DNA of 64,000 nucleotides from Owenia fusiformis (GCA_903813345.2 CAIIXF020000001.1:25781915-25845914); one strand, 5' to 3'; shown: positions 1 through 12,668, counted from the first letter of the stretch. A program made the numbers and translations. Notes: a model not told the origin generated them from the letters alone.

Positions 1-357
1 CTGAACAGCTGTGTTCATATCCATTGGGCCAGAGTCGACTGCAACAGGTGCTGCAGCAGCTCCGGCATCATCTCTGTAATGGGAATTAATCCATTATCAA
101 ATAAACAATACCATCACGTTGTAGGGATTACTCAAACCGATAGATTTTTCCAATAAATGTCACTGAAATTCTGAACGTGGCCCATACCAATAATAACTGG
201 TTTGAACCCAAGCAGATGAAATGGTGGATACATTTTACAAACACCATACTGTCACACAACACAATGCAGTATAATACTATTTTAATTTCATGTAGAACTC
301 ACGAATCTGAATGAAAATGTTTTTTTAAAGAAATTCTTACCCTTCCGCATCAGACAT
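1..357 (-). CDS. RPS12: Small ribosomal subunit protein eS12 (RPS12), N-terminal part
   Basis: Component of the 40S ribosomal subunit, of the L7Ae-like fold family. Coding exons seen are 341-357 and 1-73; the gene continues off the left edge. The ATG is at 357-355. The 17-nt first coding exon ends GG before a GTAAG donor, and the next exon restores the frame. The joined start reads MSDAEGDDAG and continues through an Ala-rich stretch to GPMDMNTAVQ, which resembles GVMDVNTALQ in vertebrate eS12. The short variable acidic/Ala-rich head before the conserved MD-NTA block is normal for the family. A non-coding exon at about 513-548 and the exon-2 leader at 358-383 make up the 5' UTR. I looked for C/D snoRNA boxes in both introns because vertebrate RPS12 introns host snoRNAs, and found none. 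Only about 30 residues are visible. Confidence 0.85.
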
Positions 358-512
358 GTTGGTCAATTTTTGCGGACGTCCTTCTGAAAATAGACATAAC
401 AACACAATATATATGTTGGTTAGTATAAATAAATGGCATAAACTCAAAACAAGTGACCGATGATACACAGAAGCAGAGATATTTTGAGATATTATGGATT
501 ATTTTCACTCAC

Positions 513-570
513 AATGATGCCTGTTAAAATCTTAAACGGAAAAGGAAGTTGCAAGGTGCACGTGATGAAT
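513..570 (-). promoter_or_regulatory. RPS12: RPS12 TOP promoter and non-coding exon 1
   Basis: On the minus strand a pyrimidine tract, CTTCCTTTTCC, begins near 548. This is a typical 5'-TOP initiator of ribosomal protein genes. It is followed about 35 nt later by a GTGAGT donor at 512. The matching acceptor is TTTTCAG just above 383. A CACGTG E-box lies at 559-564, about a dozen bases upstream of the inferred start. The transcription start is inferred from the TOP motif. Confidence 0.65.
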
Positions 571-900
571 TATGGGAAAATTTAATACTGAGCTACAGGA
601 ATACATCCGTATCTTCTTCTCATTTGTAACAGAGGGATGAAAAAGATACGTCTTAATATCATTCACGCGAAAATATTTATTGTTAGGTATACATTTCAAA
701 TGTAAAACAATATAATAAACGTATTCAATAAACCTAATGGTCTGCCCACTTATTTACACTGTACAAAAAAAGAAATAATTCCCCGGGAACAAAGTATATC
801 TTAACTTCTATATTCTATAAGTGGGCACTGGCGGGTCCAGAAGCTAACAGGCCTTGTTGCCACTTTAAATTGGTAACCGTCGTATAATAAAATAATGATT
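549..900. other. AT-rich intergenic stretch, nothing recognised
   Basis: Region upstream of the RPS12 promoter and before the 901-1950 inverted-repeat element. No exon, repeat boundary or RNA gene was recognised on either strand. Confidence 0.5.
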
Positions 901-1950
901 AGTAGCCGAGACAACACAAGTCCCAAGTCTGTCTTTACTCTCATTTCTTCACTTTTAAAAGTTAAGTCACCACTTGCACTGCATGCACATTCCTTGGAAA
1001 TTTCCTAACATACTTAGAATTTCATTGGTTTTGAATTTTGATTATAATGTATTTGTTAAAAATAGGGAAACATTTGATTTTGATTGGCCTATAACCCAAA
1101 TTTGCCATTTTGTAACAAATGCAACATTTTGACGAAATTAATAAAATTCACTACTTTTGGTGTAATGAACTCCAAAATGACCAAATGTTTTCTTATTCAG
1201 CACAAATGTAACTCTTTTGGGTAGTTGAGACATTTCCGAGAAAAATGGTATGCAGAAACGGGGCCAAAAACGACCAATGAACTGAGATGTCTGCATTATT
1301 TGAGATTTTGGCATGTTTCAATGGCCTGATAAATGGATGGGGTAGGGGAGTGGCATAACTTTTGAGCTTATTCCAGTTACCATGATTTTAATCAAATGAA
1401 TGATATTTGGTATCACTCTTAAAGCTTGTAATATGTGCTTAAATTTGGTACCCGTATTATGACATCAAATTATATATTATGACATCACAGTGGTACCAAA
1501 ACGACCTTAAATGATGTAAAAAGAAGCACCAAAATGCAGCAAAATAATGGTACGACTCAGACATTCTTTTGACAATTCACTACTTGCCACAATCGATGAA
1601 TGCATTTCTCATTGCGGTACTCCCAATGCACGATCTGATGACTGGCAAAAAATAAGTGATAGTTATTCAAATAAGATTAGATACACCATATTGTATCTGC
1701 CATTTATAACTTGGAGTTTTATAAATATTGTCAAAATGTTGCATTTGTTGCACAAAATGGAAAATTCTGAGTATAGACCAATCAAAATCAAATGTTTCCT
1801 TATATTTAACAAAGAAATAATCAAAACCATTGGAATTCTATGTTAGGATTTTTCCAAGGAATTTGCATGCAAAATGTGGTGACTTAACTATTAAAAGTGA
1901 AAAAATGAGAGTAAATATACAGACTTGGGACTTGTGTTGTCTCGGCTACT
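901..1950. mobile_element. Foldback element with long terminal inverted repeats
   Basis: The left arm, about 901-1135, starts AGTAGCCGAGACAACACAAG. It returns in reverse complement at about 1708-1950, ending CTCGGCTACT. The arms are roughly 235 bp with small gaps and share the CATTGG, TTTGATTTTGATTGG-type and CAACATTTTGAC blocks. The middle (1140-1700) shows weaker inverted similarity and no transposase reading frame. I see no clean target duplication in the flanks. A non-autonomous DNA transposon is the likely class; the superfamily is unresolved. Confidence 0.6.
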
Positions 1951-2968
1951 CATATGATAATTAACATAATTATCAATCCGATTGTTAATTTATGTACCGT
2001 AATATACGGCACTATAACATAAGTTGTTACATGTAGTCAAGAGATGGTACCAATCACAACTATATCGGACATAAAAAGTTAAACTCAAAGATGCAATGTT
2101 TTTGTGCCATGGCTACGGCTAGAACAGCAGAATGGCAGCCACTTCACCAATCGGGAGAGACGTACAGAGACTCACCATCATACCCCGGATCATACCATTA
2201 ATCCGCCTGCCATTAACCACCTTCATATTATCCATCTCAGTCAAGTTACAGTTTTCATATTTATTCACAGTTAAATTTTATTTACAGTTTACATGTAACT
2301 CATTTATAGTCACTTATATTTGAAAAATACATAAAACTAAAAACTAAAAGATAAGAAATTGTACAGGGGGCATCGGTATTTTATGAAAAATAAGAAGAAC
2401 TAAAAAGTTTTAGTAAACATGCTGAGTTTTTCCATAGTTCGTCATGTATTTTATTTTTGAGCATGTGCTTTCTACAAGTTCATCGCCGATATAGTCAGCT
2501 TTCCAACCGGTAAGTTTGTCCATCAGTGATGTGTACAAAAATTACTTTACCGTCACTTTGAACTTTACCTTTCCGCGGTATTACTCGGATTGTGTTACAT
2601 TATCTAATACTGCCATTAAGGATAAATCTCACACCCAATGCCTTTCCCAAAAACCCAGTGATCAGATCAAAATAAGGTACGGTTATAGCACTGGCTCGTA
2701 AGTGAAACGTTTCGTGCACAAAAACAGGACTAGTTTAAGCCCGGAGTTTAAGTCAAAATTTAATTTCGAAATTGAATAATTTTTAACACGTACAGACGCT
2801 AGCCGCGGTAGATAAAAGTCCTAGTACTTTTCATCTTCCTTGCAAGCAGGGGATTTAGGACTTCTCAATAAATTAGTTCATTTAATTCATATCGTCGACA
2901 TGTGACCATAGATAAGCCAATGGGCATCCAGAATACACGTCACGGTGCGGTACCCAAACTACGTGCGA

Positions 2969-3602
2969 ACTATGTACGCAGCTTTTAACCCTGACAAACT
3001 GCGCGCATATTTAAAAATGGCAGACGGGGAGGACACGACTCCCATAAGAATAAAAAGTACTGGAAGAATACAAGCTAGGTTTTCTGTGTAAATTCATTAA
3101 GCTATGTGGAGACTAGCTTACTTTACTACAAGTAGCACTCGTTTTTTCCTGATGTAAACCTAGTTATCTCAATAAAAGGTTCCTAAGGAGCTTTCGTGTT
3201 CAAATTATACAGTGTTGCATCATAATGGCTGTTTGTTGTAGTTTTAAGTTTTCAGCCCTTGTGTTTGCATATACTGGGAGAAACGACTGCTGCACATAGT
3301 TTAGTAATATAGTATTTTCTTTTTTCTGTGAAAAATGCGATATCTTAACTTATGTGTCGGTAATCGAAAGACCGATGACAATTTTTTATTAATCTGCTTA
3401 TATTTTAAAACCTACGTTCATCTAGACATAACCTTCGCTATCACATGGTAGAATCATATAATCGCCACCAAATAGACGTATGAAACTATATATAAAACAA
3501 TGGAGAATAAATGTCTTAAAATGACGTTTGAAAAAACTTGTATGATGCAGTGTTTATATCCGCGCAGTTTGTCAGTGTTACAAACTGCGTGCATAGTGTT
3601 AA
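2969..3602. repeat. Possible MITE bounded by about 40-bp inverted repeats
   Basis: A segment near 2969-3010 containing CTGACAAACTGCGCGCATA is matched in inverted orientation near 3549-3600 (GCGCAGTTTGTCAG followed by CTGCGTGCATAG). About 30 of 40 positions pair. The interior has no coding potential. This could be a diverged MITE; no target duplication was seen. Confidence 0.35.
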
Positions 3603-3904
3603 CTCTGATGTGTTAGTGATCTGTTTGTGCTGTTGTTGATCTCAAACGAAAGATCAGGGAAATACTATGAAGATCAAAAGCGAGACTTCATTTAAGCATG
3701 TTGTTCTTTTAATATTTGAAATGTACATGAAGTTCCATTTTTGAGGGGCTGAAAATCACTTCTTCTGTTCTTGGAATTATTTCCAGGAGTGGATTAACGA
3801 CTTTCGGTTTTATTTCCATCATGTACAGTATGCTTAAATTAGTACTTTTTGTAGAGTATATTTTACCTTGTAAGGTCGATGCGATATGTAACTGACACTC
3901 TATC

Positions 3905-4005
3905 CACACCTTTGCATTCGTTCGACTTCCGAATTCTTAAAAGAGAGCTCCGTGTTCATAGATTATTGTAGTTTAACTAGACTCTGCACACAGGGTACAC
4001 CAGGT
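3905..4005. repeat. Fragment shared with the interior of the 21.2-kb hAT element
   Basis: The blocks TTTGCATTCGTTCGACTTC, CTTAAAAGAGAGCTCCG and TAGTTTAACTAGACTCTGCA occur here in the same order as at 21937-22310. There they are separated by about 300 extra bases. This looks like an internally deleted or partial copy of the same family. Confidence 0.5.
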
Positions 4006-4125
4006 TAACAACCGATTTGTTCCTTCGTTTACATTCTTTTTGGAAACAATATTGCGAGAGTAGATTTACTTTTATATATTTTACATAGTGAACCATTATT
4101 ACAATTTTTCGGGTTTTACAATTAT

Positions 4126-4150
4126 CATGGGCTCTACCATAGAGCCCATG
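4126..4150. repeat. Perfect 11-bp hairpin, 3-base loop
   Basis: CATGGGCTCTA and TAGAGCCCATG flank a CCA loop. The arms pair perfectly. It probably marks a junction between inverted repeats. It lies outside the UQCC1 coding exons, about 550 bp past the stop. The rest of 4151-4701 is AT-rich with no feature seen. Confidence 0.5.
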
Positions 4151-4701
4151 CAATTATTCAGCTGGGCAAAGTGATGAAAGTACTGAAAACTCGGATCTGT
4201 AGGATAAATAAAAATTCATAAATATTGTATACAGTCGATTGTTGATAATAATATTATTGATAATATAGTATTGTAATTAATGAAAATGAAGAACAAGCAC
4301 AGATACAATTTTTGCAAGTTATTGAACCTTTGTATTTTTATTTCATTAGTGTATTTTCATTTCATATTCTACATGCATAATTCCTTTCATTAGAAATACC
4401 TAATTGGTGATCTTACCTCTTATGAAAACTGTTTACTAGATTTTACGAGATAAGCACAATAACATGAGTAATGAGTATGAGGTAGAGGTAGTGTTACAAT
4501 TTTTTTTATAAATAACAATTTTGAAACCATGATACATTTTTTCTGACTATATAGAGACTATGTCAACAAATATCTGCTTACATATTGACAATGTCAACGT
4601 CTCTGAGGCTTAATAGTCGACTTACACAGAGTGGACCACTGAAGGTCTTTACAGGTTTCACTGTATTCACTAATGTTTAAAGTCTATTGTACAACCCTGC
4701 A

Positions 4702-7700
4702 TCACCTGGTGTTCACAGCATCAGAGTTCAAGATCATTTTCAATATTTTATCATTTTTCTCTTTTTCTTCTTTTTCCCCATATAATGGTAAAAAGGATAT
4801 AATACCATTGACAAGAATAATTTCTGTTGACTGAGACTCTAAGTATTTGATATTCTTCCTGATATATTGGACAACTGTCTCTATTTTCTCTGGTTCATCA
4901 GTGTCCTTGTTGAATACATTACGCCAGATGGCACCACTTAGGATGTAATCATCACCAAGGAGACCCTGGAATATAAAAATATCACGATAGATTGACTTTC
5001 TACATCCTAGGTCTATGGTAGTAATAACATTGTATAAAAACGATATGCTTTTTTGAAACATCTCTGACATTTCAGTTAAAACACAGTTACACTACAGGGT
5101 GACCAGAAAAAAGTGGACCATTGTTTTTTCTTTTAACTACCACATTAATGCCATGATTAGCGTAGAATCAAAGTTTGTCTTCAGTGCCAGGGAGCACATA
5201 TGAAACATGTCCTATAATGGCCATCAAATAAAAATAGAAGGAGATTGACATTTCATTGACATTAAAACTTCCACATCTGTTAAAACACCGACACATCTGA
5301 TAGCACACTAACCCATCAGATACAACTCAAGTTGGCACACCAAAAACAACTTACATACCTCATCATAACCAAATAAAGCTCCCTGGAAATGCTCATTCAA
5401 TTGTTGCACCCCACTCTTCCTTACTGTGGAAGATACTCCCTCCTGAAACAATATGTCACATGGATTAGATATAATATAGCACAAGTAGTGAGAACAGGTA
5501 TTAACGGAATACGGAACACACATGTGGCAATATTAATTAAAACTCAAGGCAATCACATAGAATATGAAGAAGTTCACATGCTATAGTAGAATTAAAAGTT
5601 GGAATTGTAACCACAGCGAATAATACAAATTTAGATATTCTCGTCAAATAGTAAGATCTTTCTCACCCCAATCTTCTTTGACCTGACTTCGATGTCACTC
5701 CAGAGAGCCTGTATGAGTTGATTCCTAACATAGCGCCCTTCTCGACCCTCTGAGCCAAGCCGCACCATTATCATCCTGCAAAACACAGTGCAAAATCAAA
5801 ATTGAACTGAACCAAATATCTATATGGATGAAAACACCAGGTATACAAACAACACAAAGAAGACTACAATTTATACAGATTGTGTACTTATATACCAGTA
5901 TACTATAATAACAATTCTGTAAAAACATACTTCTATTCTGAACACCAACAGGTTCCCTAATATGCAATCCATTTATTGCAAGTATAGCAACGGAACATAT
6001 TGTATAGGAAAGATGTTACGGTTCAGGCCCTTAGCCAAGGGGGTTTGGTGAGTTTGAGCACAAGGGTAATATGAAAAGTTCAACCACCTAAATATAGTAT
6101 ATCATGACTTAAAAAGATGCTTTGGAAATTTTCTGAAAAAAGTTATTGGTATTTTAATTTTTGAATAGTTGAATTTCCGCCATTTAGTAGCAAAGGTTTA
6201 AATTTATTGACCATCAAATATAACATTCAAATAAAGGCCTATATGTGTTGAAAAGAAGTGTTTATCTTTTTGTTTTGTTTCTCTACCATTGGTTTCAATG
6301 AGAATTTACATTTTTAATACCCTTTTCTCTGAACCACTTTTCTGCGTTTGTGAGTTCATTTCTCTCTTATTCTTCAACCAATCTTCTTAATTTTTTCAAC
6401 ATAAAATAGATTTGGGAGTATGGTATCTATTGGTGTGCAAATACTGCTTATTAATATATGCAGGTGACAACAAAAATTTAATTGAAATAAGTTAACAATT
6501 TTTCGAACAAAGAGTCCTTCAAAATCACCATTTTTAAATTAAATTGAAAAGTTTCACATACCACCCTTTGATAACATTAGGTAAGACTATAATATAAACC
6601 AAAGTGGTTTAAACTTTATATGGGGCCTTTAAGGGAATTTTCTTATATCCTGCCATGTTATCTACCCCGAATTAGCCACCTGGTGGTGAAACTAGCAACT
6701 ACCTACTCGCATCAGTGTAATTGGCAGAAGATTAGCAGATGAATTATTGCTTGTGCTATTACCAAATTCAAAACTCCAGCGAGCACATAGATTTCAAAAT
6801 CTGATGACTTACCATAGATGCAGTTCTGTCATTAGAAACCATGAGTTAAATGTATCTGGTAATCCTAATTCTGAAAATATAGGGATTCAAAAGACAAGTA
6901 GTACGTACAGTAAAGTACCGGTATATGACATACTGTAGCCTATATACTATACAGTTACATGATGCTGCTGTTAACATTCAAAAGATCCCAATGAAAAGTC
7001 AGGGAAACTGATAACCAAGAAATTACATTCTAGACTAGACTGTGGAATTTAGATGAAAGTTTCATTCTATGCAGCACTTACCTTTAACAAAATAATCAGA
7101 ATCTATCAGTTCAACTGCACACATATACAACCGGTATGCACCCCAATACATTTTCTGAAAAGCAATTGTTGTATAGATTAAAGTGGCAGCAACAAAATCA
7201 GTAAAAATTTGAAAGCAATCTTTTCAAAAAGCATAGGAATGTTTCCATTGTAACTAATTTTACTGTCTGAAAAGGAGAATTTAGATCATCAAATATGGAT
7301 ATTGTCAGAGATTAGGATGCAGAGAATCCAAAATCATTTGAATAAAATTGAAATGGGGGACACTATTGCCATGCAACCCATTGAACTATTGAACCTTTTA
7401 GAAAAATAGAAAGACTGTATGACAAGGAATGTTGTGAGCAATATTACAGTAGGCTCTTTCAAAATTGTGATATTTCAGAAATTTACTCTCAACTTTTCTC
7501 TCGTCAGTGTTACAGTTGCATCTTAAATATGCAGATTTGATCTCTAGTTTTCTACATACATTTCTATTTCCACTTCCAAAGATGAAGTAAATAAATTTAA
7601 AATTAGAATTTAGAAGCCAGTTGGAAAATATTTTCAAATAATTTTGTATACGCTACAATTTAATTTCACAAAAAAGGAGGATATTAAGCTATTTCATTAT

Positions 7701-8762
7701 TGGTCTATGCTCAGTCTATTAATGTACTTACAGCTTTTGGATATCTCATGGGAGTCATTCCAAGTTTATCTTTTACTTTCTCTGTTGCAGTGGCAATTAC
7801 ACCATAGTTTGTAGCAGGCACATACATGCAGTCCATCTAGAGAAAAGCAGTAAAGTGCTAAGAACATGTATATCACATAAAATAATGGAGTACTGTGCTA
7901 TAATACAACAATACATTTCTGATACTTAATGTAGGACTCATGAGATTTTCATCATGAAACACCAATTCCCTGATCATTACCATTGGTCGTGAGTGTAAAA
8001 TCACAGGCTTTCAAGAGAAACCCCATGGTAAAATGTTTTAGAGGTTGATTAGATATCGAGTCTCTTATCTAAAAATGAATGATTTCATTAGATACGAGAA
8101 TCAATATCTAGAGATTGTAATAGAAAGGGTTCAAGCAACATCCCCCTGGGTAAAGGTTTTTCAAAATCATGCAGTTTTTTTACCAGTCTGAGCACATGTG
8201 AATTTGGGCAAAAGTTGTCGAATGTAAACACCCCTCTGGAATTTTTGAAATGTGAGCCCTTTCATTGGCAAAATTTGGCGACGGCCCCACTGTCAGATCC
8301 AGTGGTTGTTTGGACCGTTTAGGGCATTATTTGGCATTTTTATCTTTAATTTATTTTTTAACTGGCCAAATTATCAAAAATGGGCTTCATATTTTCAAAA
8401 TATTCGCCCATTTTTGGGTTTTAGGGGCCCAAAATGTTTTCCCTGCAAGCGCTCTTGACTCAAAATTTGCCCCCCCCCCTTGTTATCTTGTTGATCCGCC
8501 AGTGGGTCCTGTGCAACATATTGACGTATGATCTTTCATTATTATATATTATAGTAGACTAAGATGGCAGACCTTCTAAATATCATGGGGTGGCATATGC
8601 ACATCAAATAAATTGAAATAATGGCAAATAATTGAATGGGCGATAATAGAGATAAAATCATACCTTTCTGGTGTAATGGTTCAAAACTTGATATTTGACG
8701 CTAGGTCGATTGCAAGTTGCTTGTTTTATGATTGTTTGTAATGCCCTACACCTCCGAAACAT
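4702..8762 (-). CDS. UQCC1: Ubiquinol-cytochrome c reductase complex assembly factor 1
   Basis: Mitochondrial factor (Cbp3 / ubiquinol-cyt-c chaperone family) that helps cytochrome b assemble into complex III. Exons in order: 8664-8762, 7732-7836, 7082-7154, 6813-6870, 5667-5775, 5359-5442, 4702-4965. They total 792 nt (263 aa plus TGA) and every junction keeps frame. Residues 1-33 (MFRRCRALQT onwards) are basic with no acidic residue, fitting a mitochondrial presequence. Family blocks seen: LPDTFNSWFLMTELHLW from the 58-bp exon joined to the next, VRLGSEGREGRY, FQGALFGYDEG, and the C-terminal block with AIWRNVFN and VQYIRKNIKYLES. These align in order with human UQCC1 (about 299 aa), with a shorter N-terminus here. 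The first exon was chosen for its in-phase ATG and presequence character. The tail after the last conserved block is Lys/Glu-rich and diverged. Confidence 0.9.
8285..8511. mobile_element. Short hAT-like MITE in UQCC1 intron 1
   Basis: The ends CCCACTGTCAGATCCAG and GATCCGCCAGTGGGTCCTG are roughly inverted. The interior is low in information, with a run of C. This resembles common hAT MITEs whose ends carry GGATC-CCACTGG motifs. Target duplication was not resolved, so the boundaries are approximate. Confidence 0.35.
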
Positions 8763-9918
8763 GTTTTTAGGTTAAAAATAGCGACGACGAAGTAAAAAGA
8801 GAAGAGTTTTTATTTTAAAGTTTCGTAAGTTTTCAAAGCCGCAGCACTCTTTAACAAATTTTAATTTTATCTGAGATTTTCGGGACTTTTCTCTCTAGAT
8901 AATACGACAAATAATTCAAAGATCCAATGCATATGCTTCTAGAAAAGCATTTTGTGTGCAATAATTAGCTCACAAAATAGGAAAATATCTAGGTCAATTG
9001 TCAATGTTGAAGGAACATCATGCATTCTCAAAAACATTTGACAAAATTGTTGAAGAATCTCTCTTTAGCGCAAATTAAAAATGTTAAGGTGGAGTTTAAT
9101 CCTTTCCATTCAAAGACTAGATCTATAAGGTATGTAGCTATCACAACTAAATAATTTAAAAGACTAAGAATAACTTGTACAAAGTTATTCAAAAAAAATT
9201 TCTATTTTTGGTGGGTGATAATTGAAAGTCAACTCAAAGGGCAAAAGTCCTGAACGTCCCTACAGGTTGTCAATCTGATTATAATATCTATGGGAGAATT
9301 TTCCACGCCTGACAAACTAAATGACCCACAGTACGGACTGGAGTGAACATATTAGCGAAACTTGGGTAAAGTGAGGGCCAAAAATAAATCTCAACCTTCA
9401 AAAGTTGTCACAATTAGCTAAATTCTAAGACTCCCAGAATGCAACATCAGTTAACTTTATTTACTCGTGACAGATTTCAAAATGGCGGAACGTCTTTTGA
9501 AAGCTGGCACGTGTCATGTTGCATTCTGGGACCCAATCCACATTGGGGCGCAATCGGGCTCTAAATTCACCTCAACATTTGAAGAGTCGGCATTAACATG
9601 TGAATATCCACTTCAAATTTTTAAGTTCTTATTTGTCATTATGGACACAAATTCCACTATATGTGGACTTACTAGGACAGAGAAAATAGAGCACTGAATA
9701 CACTGAGGTGAGAATTTATTACATGTGCGACAGCATGTACTTTCTTAGCTTTTGTAATTCTTTATGTTCCCAACTGTAGATGTCCATTTATAACAGCACA
9801 GAAAATATAAATTCAAAAAATAAAGTTATTTCTTTATTTTCTGAATCATGCCTAAATTAGCTCATCTTGGTGAGTGGAACTTGCACAACTGTCATGGGCG
9901 TAGCGCTATTTTTATGAG
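8763..9918. other. Upstream region of UQCC1
   Basis: Holds the UQCC1 leader (minus strand; a T-rich stretch precedes the ATG) and presumably its promoter. A 15-bp inverted motif pair at 9433-9530 is listed separately. A plus-strand open frame at 9467-9697 contains a good-looking AAAATGGCGG start but no recognisable protein, so it is not called a gene. Confidence 0.4.
9433..9530. promoter_or_regulatory. Inverted pair of CCCAGAATGCAACAT motifs
   Basis: CCCAGAATGCAACAT at 9433-9447 is repeated exactly in reverse complement at 9516-9530. The core CCCAGAATGC resembles the ZNF143/THAP11-type promoter motif. A further copy, with about 10 extra shared bases (GGGACCCAATCC), lies near 34404. It sits about 670 bp upstream of the UQCC1 ATG, so it could be a promoter site or a repeat terminus. 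Confidence 0.35.
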
Positions 9919-10312
9919 TGCAGTAAAATTTTTAATGTTTGGAACTACTTTGAATTTAAAAAATAAGCAATCAAAGGACCATATTGAAACAGTATATGTA
10001 AAAATAGAAACATTTATACATGTCCTAACTTTTGTATATTTTAGTTTGATTTGTAGTTTAGCTATCATATCTGTGGCCTCTTATATTTTGATGCTTCTCT
10101 GCCACGTTATTTTCGTAAAAATTAACATGGCGAAAACTCCCTAAATTACAAAAGGCCACAGCTTTACTGCGCATTATACATAACTATCTGAAATATACAA
10201 AAGTTAGGACAAGTACATATGTTTCTATTTTTATATGCTGTTGCAATATAGTCATTTGATTGCTTATTTTTTAAATTCAAAGTAGTTCCAAACAATTAAA
10301 ATTTTACTGTAG
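9919..10312. repeat. Hairpin-forming inverted repeat, arms about 125 bp
   Basis: Bases about 9919-10048 return in reverse complement at about 10190-10312. Shared blocks include TTTGGAACTACTTTGAATTT, AAGCAATCAAA and CCTAACTTTTGTATATTT. The loop is about 140 bp. Probably a MITE or foldback element. A plus-strand open frame across it is not considered genic. Confidence 0.6.
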
Positions 10313-10370
10313 AACACCACCACCGGAACATGAGTTGAGCGAAGTGAAAAAAGAGCGTCCAGGGTGGTCT

Positions 10371-10385
10371 GGGGGGGGGGGGGGG
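10371..10385 (+). repeat. Run of 15 G
   Basis: An uninterrupted homopolymer just after the 9919-10312 repeat. A similar G-run lies at 16705-16721 inside the long-TIR element. Run length may be unreliable in assembly. Confidence 0.7.
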
Positions 10386-10980
10386 TTCTCCCAAATCAGG
10401 TCCTATGTCAGGAAGAAATTTCTTTTTCATTTTAATATGAGACCAATTTTGTGTTGCAGAGAATTTCTCTTCCAAATAAGCGCCCAGAGGGTCAGAGAGA
10501 CAAACAATAAATGCAGTTTGAAAATAGATGTCAAATCTGATGGATCAGACCCAAATGTTGATGTCAAATTTGGTAAGATATCTTTAGATCATAGTTTAGA
10601 TGTGGAAGTTAATTATCTGGGTCAGATCCTTGTATTTTTGTGACTGATGAGGTACATAGGTGTTTGTTTGACTCTTTATAGTTTAAGGCATGTAGAGATT
10701 TTTCAATGTTGACAAGGATCTTGAAATATTGAAGTGAATTTCTCATATAACTTTCACCTACTTTTGCAGAAAAAAAGAAGGAACAACATAAAACTAGTAT
10801 AATCAATTAACTTTAAAATTAACTTTCGCCAGTCTATATTATTAGTTTGCCTCACATGCATGTTCATGTTTATTAAAATTGGATCAAAAGATCTAAGTGT
10901 CCTGGACCATTATATTTATTAAGAGCAAAAAAGAATCAAATGTTTTGGTGATGGAAGTGGTATATCAAGCATATGGTCAT

Positions 10981-12668
10981 TAGGGTGGCTCAAAATAATT
11001 TTTTTTTGGAAATGTTATGCTCCCTACGTGAATCGAGTTGCATTTTGGGGTTAATATCACCTGTGATTTTTTTCAAATTTTTTAGTCAACTTTTAGGGGT
11101 CCCCCACAGCCTTTGAAGTTTGCCCATAGGCTTAACATTAGTGGGCGTCGCCCAAAATCGTACTTTGTTGAAGTTTTCTTCTAGAGTGATTTATATATGT
11201 TGTGTGAAGAAAAACAACATTGTATATGATATTATTAGATGTTTAAATCATCATATTACTCTGTTTCATCATGTGAACTTATATAAAAGGTTATACTTAC
11301 AATATCCTATTAACAAAATATTAGGTACATTCGACCAGTATAATTATTTAAACAAGTACAGTTTTAGAGAATCATGTCTCATATATGATTTGGTATTGTC
11401 ATTATAATGGTTTAAACTGTAAAAGGTATATTCATTCTTGACATTCAATGTTTTAAACATGGTTCAGATCAGATTTTCTTCCTCTATGATCTGAGCGTTC
11501 AGCACATACATTGTCATGATGCGCCGCGTCACAGGTCATTTGAGATATTCCTGCAGATGATACCAGAACTTGAGACCGTGAAGAGGTGCTGTGGTTGTCA
11601 ACGGGGCACTTAAGAAATACCATCCGTAGAGACAGACCACAAATCCCACAAGTTGTGTTATCCTCTGCAGTTGCTGTGGAGTAAGTTGGACAAATAAGTG
11701 GCTGAGCATGAATATCTTCAAGAGGTTGAGACTCTTCCCCATGAACCTGACATGGTGGTAGGCTCCAGGTTGGTCGCAGCTCTTGGCAGTGTAAGACAGA
11801 GCAAGAGAGGAGAAGCAGGAGCTTGCTACAGCACTGCTCAACATCCCATGGCCTGTACAATTTGCAACTGGCAAACCAGGACAGCCTGAATTCAACCCAG
11901 TTGCTGCTTGATTAGGCAATGTTAAACCATCACTAGCAATGTTTGTAACTGAGAGATCTTGGCTCTTATCGTGACAATGTATGTGTTGTGCGCTCAGAGC
12001 AACTTATATTCAAACCCAGAATTTCTGTCAAGACCTGCATTCTGAGAATGATCCAGCTGAACAAGCAGTGAAGCTGGTACAGGAATGCTCTCAAATGACC
12101 TATGACGCGGCGCATCGTGACAATGTATGTGTTGTACGCTCAGATCATAGAGGAAGAGTGTCACATATAAGAAAATCTGATCTGAACCATGTTTAAAACA
12201 TTAAATGTCAAAAATGAAAATACCTTTTACAGTTTAAACCATTATAATGACAATACCAAATCATATATGAGACATGATTCTCTAAAACTGTACTTGTTCA
12301 AATAATTATACTGGTCGAATGTACCTGATATTTTGTAAATAGGATATTGTAAGTATAACCTTATATATAAGTTCACATGATGAAACAGAGTAATATGATG
12401 ATTTAAACATCTAATCATATCATATACAATGTTGTTTTTCTTTAAACAACATAAATAAATCACTCTAGAAGAAAACTTCTACAAAGTACGATTTTGGGCG
12501 ACGCCCACTAATGTTACGCCTATGAGCAAACTTCAAAGGCTATGGGGGACCCCTAAAAGTTGACTAAAAAATTTGAAAAAAATCACAGGTGATATTTACC
12601 TCAAAATGCAACTCGATTCACGTAGGGAGCATAACATTTCCAAAAAAAAATTATTTTGAGCCACCCTA
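10981..12668. mobile_element. Long-TIR DNA transposon (hAT-like), non-autonomous
   Basis: The terminal inverted repeats are about 570 bp (10981-11555 and 12093-12668), starting TAGGGTGGCTCAAAATAA and ending with its complement. The 8-bp sequence ATGGTCAT flanks both sides (10973-10980 and 12669-12676), a clean target duplication. Eight-base duplications with TAGGG/CAGGG ends fit hAT. The interior (11556-12092) carries overlapping minus-strand open frames, including one at 11536-11919, but no catalytic motif I recognise. The arms differ at scattered sites, so the copy is not fresh. Confidence 0.8.

Noticed and set aside
73-513. C/D box snoRNA in RPS12 introns
   Set aside because: No paired C (RTGATGA) and D (CTGA) boxes found on the gene strand.
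9467-9697. Plus-strand frame with an ATGGCGG start, possible gene divergent from UQCC1
   Set aside because: No recognisable protein, no clear donor, and it overlaps a dispersed 28-bp motif.
11453-12196. Several overlapping frames in the 10981-12668 element as a transposase gene
   Set aside because: No catalytic or zinc-finger motif recognised; frames on opposite strands are mirror products of the inverted arms.
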